DNA of 64,000 nucleotides from WHSW01 sp963781265. GTDB lineage: Bacteria; Actinomycetota; Thermoleophilia; Solirubrobacterales; 70-9. The position numbers were made by a program, and so were the translations under genes. The DNA lies in NCBI GenBank assembly GCA_963781265.1, contig CAWAFH010000018.1, positions 744,001 to 808,000 of the forward strand. The letters run 5' to 3'. Below, piece by piece: positions 63,128 to 64,000 of this stretch. The notes under the pieces were generated by a model, which saw only the letters and a list, made by a program, of their open reading frames with translations, searched no databases and was not told the origin of the DNA. Numbering within the stretch: position 1 is the stretch's first letter; each line of letters begins with the position of its first letter.

Positions 63128-63364
63128 CTAGCCGCCGAGCGTCGCCGAGGCGCTCTCGATCTCAGCGTCCGAGTACCAGACCGGCGGGCCCGACTTCGGC
63201 CTCGCCAGCAGATAGATCATCTGCTCGCCCGTCCACTGGGCGGCGACGGCGTAGCCGATCCCGTCCGCGGTTCGCATCGACACCGGGACGGCGAGCGGTG
63301 AGATGTCGGTACTGGACGGCGTGGTGGGCACTGGCGACCTCCGATCGAGAGTTGTCGCCGACAC
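63128..63364 (-). CDS. Small hypothetical protein
   Basis: 78 residues. The C-terminal half, GYAVAAQWTGEQMIYLLARP then KSGPPVWYSDAEIE, looks like a folded beta-rich domain; the N-terminal half is Ser/Thr/Pro-rich. No family recognised. It ends 15 bases beyond the fourth 46-bp repeat and follows a SnoaL-like gene on the same strand by 15 bp. Confidence 0.6.
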   Translation of the reverse strand: MSATTLDRRSPVPTTPSSTDISPLAVPVSMRTADGIGYAVAAQWTGEQMIYLLARPKSGPPVWYSDAEIESASATLGG

Positions 63365-63379
63365 TCTGAACGAACGCGG

Positions 63380-63811
63380 CTAGGCGGGCTCGCGCGCCGA
63401 GGCGAGCGCGGCGGCGCGGTCGAGGTGGAACTCGACCCGCGTGATCTGCCCGTCGCTGAACTTGAACACGGCCGCGCTGGGCTGCTCGACCGCCACCCCG
63501 TGGCGCGTGGTGCCGACCTGGCGGGCGACGAAGATCGCGTTCTCGCCAACCGGTTCGACGCCCTGGCCCTCCAGGCTCACGGACTCGAAGCCCCCGACCC
63601 AATCGACCCAGGCCGACTGGAGCCCGACCGCATCGTCGTAGCGCTGGGCGACCCCGCCGCGGGCGGTCATCGAGCCGCCCGCGAAGTTCGGCGAGACCAG
63701 CGGCGCGAGGGATTCGATCATCCGGTCGATCGTGCTCGCGTCCACTCCGGTCTCGACGCCGGCCGGGAAGACCCCCTCGAGCGCCGCGGCCAGTCGCTCT
63801 GCATTGCTCAT
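63380..63811 (-). CDS. SnoaL/NTF2-like protein
   Basis: 143 residues. The core has STIDRMIESLAPLVSPNFAG, GVAQRYDDAVGLQSAWVDW and VFKFSDGQITRVEFHLDRAA, the usual strands of a ligand-binding NTF2-like cone. It lies divergent from an acyl-CoA dehydrogenase gene. Substrate unknown. Confidence 0.75.
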   Translation of the reverse strand: MSNAERLAAALEGVFPAGVETGVDASTIDRMIESLAPLVSPNFAGGSMTARGGVAQRYDDAVGLQSAWVDWVGGFESVSLEGQGVEPVGENAIFVARQVGTTRHGVAVEQPSAAVFKFSDGQITRVEFHLDRAAALASAREPA

Positions 63812-63872
63812 CGCCTCGGTATTCTCCGCCTTCGGGAGAGGCGAAACCAGCCAACTACACGAGCAGGAGCCA

Positions 63873-64000
63873 ATGGCCGTAGCGACCGCGACTTATCAGG
63901 ACATGACCGACGATCAGCAGGCGATCGTCGAGATGGTGCGCAGCTTCGTCGACAACGAGATCATCCCCGTTGCCGAGGAGTACGACCACGAGGACAAGTT
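63873..64000 (+). CDS. Acyl-CoA dehydrogenase, N-terminal fragment cut by window end
   Basis: The ATG at 63873 (AGGAG upstream) opens MAVATATYQDMTDDQQAIVE followed by MVRSFVDNEIIPVAEEYDHE, the typical first helix of acyl-CoA dehydrogenases. Only 42 residues are visible, so active-site residues cannot be checked. It would oxidise an acyl-CoA to the enoyl-CoA, feeding electrons to ETF. Confidence 0.7.
   Translation, partial: MAVATATYQDMTDDQQAIVEMVRSFVDNEIIPVAEEYDHEDK

Overview
The window is about 70% GC and most likely comes from a deep-branching, high-GC actinobacterium of the Thermoleophilia/Solirubrobacterales kind. This is inference from: an actinobacterial SOS box (CGAAC-N4-GTTCG) in front of lexA and of an Rv2578c-like radical SAM gene; a c-di-AMP riboswitch in front of a cell-wall gene; a class A RNase P RNA; GTP-dependent PEP carboxykinase; and a system I cytochrome c maturation set with a Cys-type CcmE. 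There are no rRNA genes, transposases, phage genes or CRISPR arrays. It reads as ordinary chromosome with several unusual loci.

Layout. 0-6.5 kb: an SDR, cytochrome c maturation genes (ccmE, ccmF, a ccmI-like gene), secG and a membrane-anchored EEP phosphatase. 6.5-16.1 kb: a rearranged high-affinity K+ uptake locus. It runs kinase half of KdpD, kdpE, two tandem unknown paralogues, two tiny membrane peptides (the second is KdpF), kdpA, kdpC (frameshifted), kdpB, sensor half of KdpD, a universal stress protein and a two-helix membrane protein. 16.1-20.3 kb: HD-domain and DUF1269 proteins, tRNA-Leu(GAG), lexA with its SOS box, a zinc-ribbon protein, a P-loop ATPase behind an AT-rich leader, and rnpB with a clear terminator. 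20.3-24.2 kb: an MFS exporter, an SDR, a c-di-AMP riboswitch with a frameshifted RlpA-like gene, and an AhpD-like protein. 24.4-33.7 kb: glnA, a DUF1800/DUF1501/cupredoxin operon, SnoaL-like proteins, an alpha/beta hydrolase, a DUF255 thioredoxin-domain protein and a GST.

33.7-41.5 kb: a glutamate-semialdehyde-type aminotransferase, a MarR/dioxygenase/esterase cassette resembling Mhq quinone-detoxification genes, an SOS-box radical SAM gene broken inside its Fe-S motif, an ABC exporter and an MFS protein. 41.5-53.5 kb: central carbon genes (acs, an acyl-CoA synthetase, sucCD with an overlapping ferredoxin, pckG), plus an amine oxidase and secreted proteins. 53.5-62.6 kb: a tightly coupled glycan operon (glycosyltransferase, DegT aminotransferase, QueC-like PP-loop enzyme, and an 883-residue GT2/pyruvyltransferase/GT2 fusion), a malyl-CoA-lyase-like aldolase and a divergent gmd. 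62.6-64 kb: GNAT, small proteins and the start of an acyl-CoA dehydrogenase.

Three signals stand out. (1) A dispersed intergenic palindrome occurs four times, ungapped and exactly 46 bp long each time. (2) The kdp locus has a physically split KdpD at its two ends and two unknown paralogues in the middle. (3) The glycan operon joins a three-domain transferase to a PP-loop enzyme. Three genes (kdpC, the RlpA-like gene, the radical SAM gene) have a clear reading-frame break and a fourth (an alpha/beta hydrolase) a possible one, so sequence error must be weighed against real decay.
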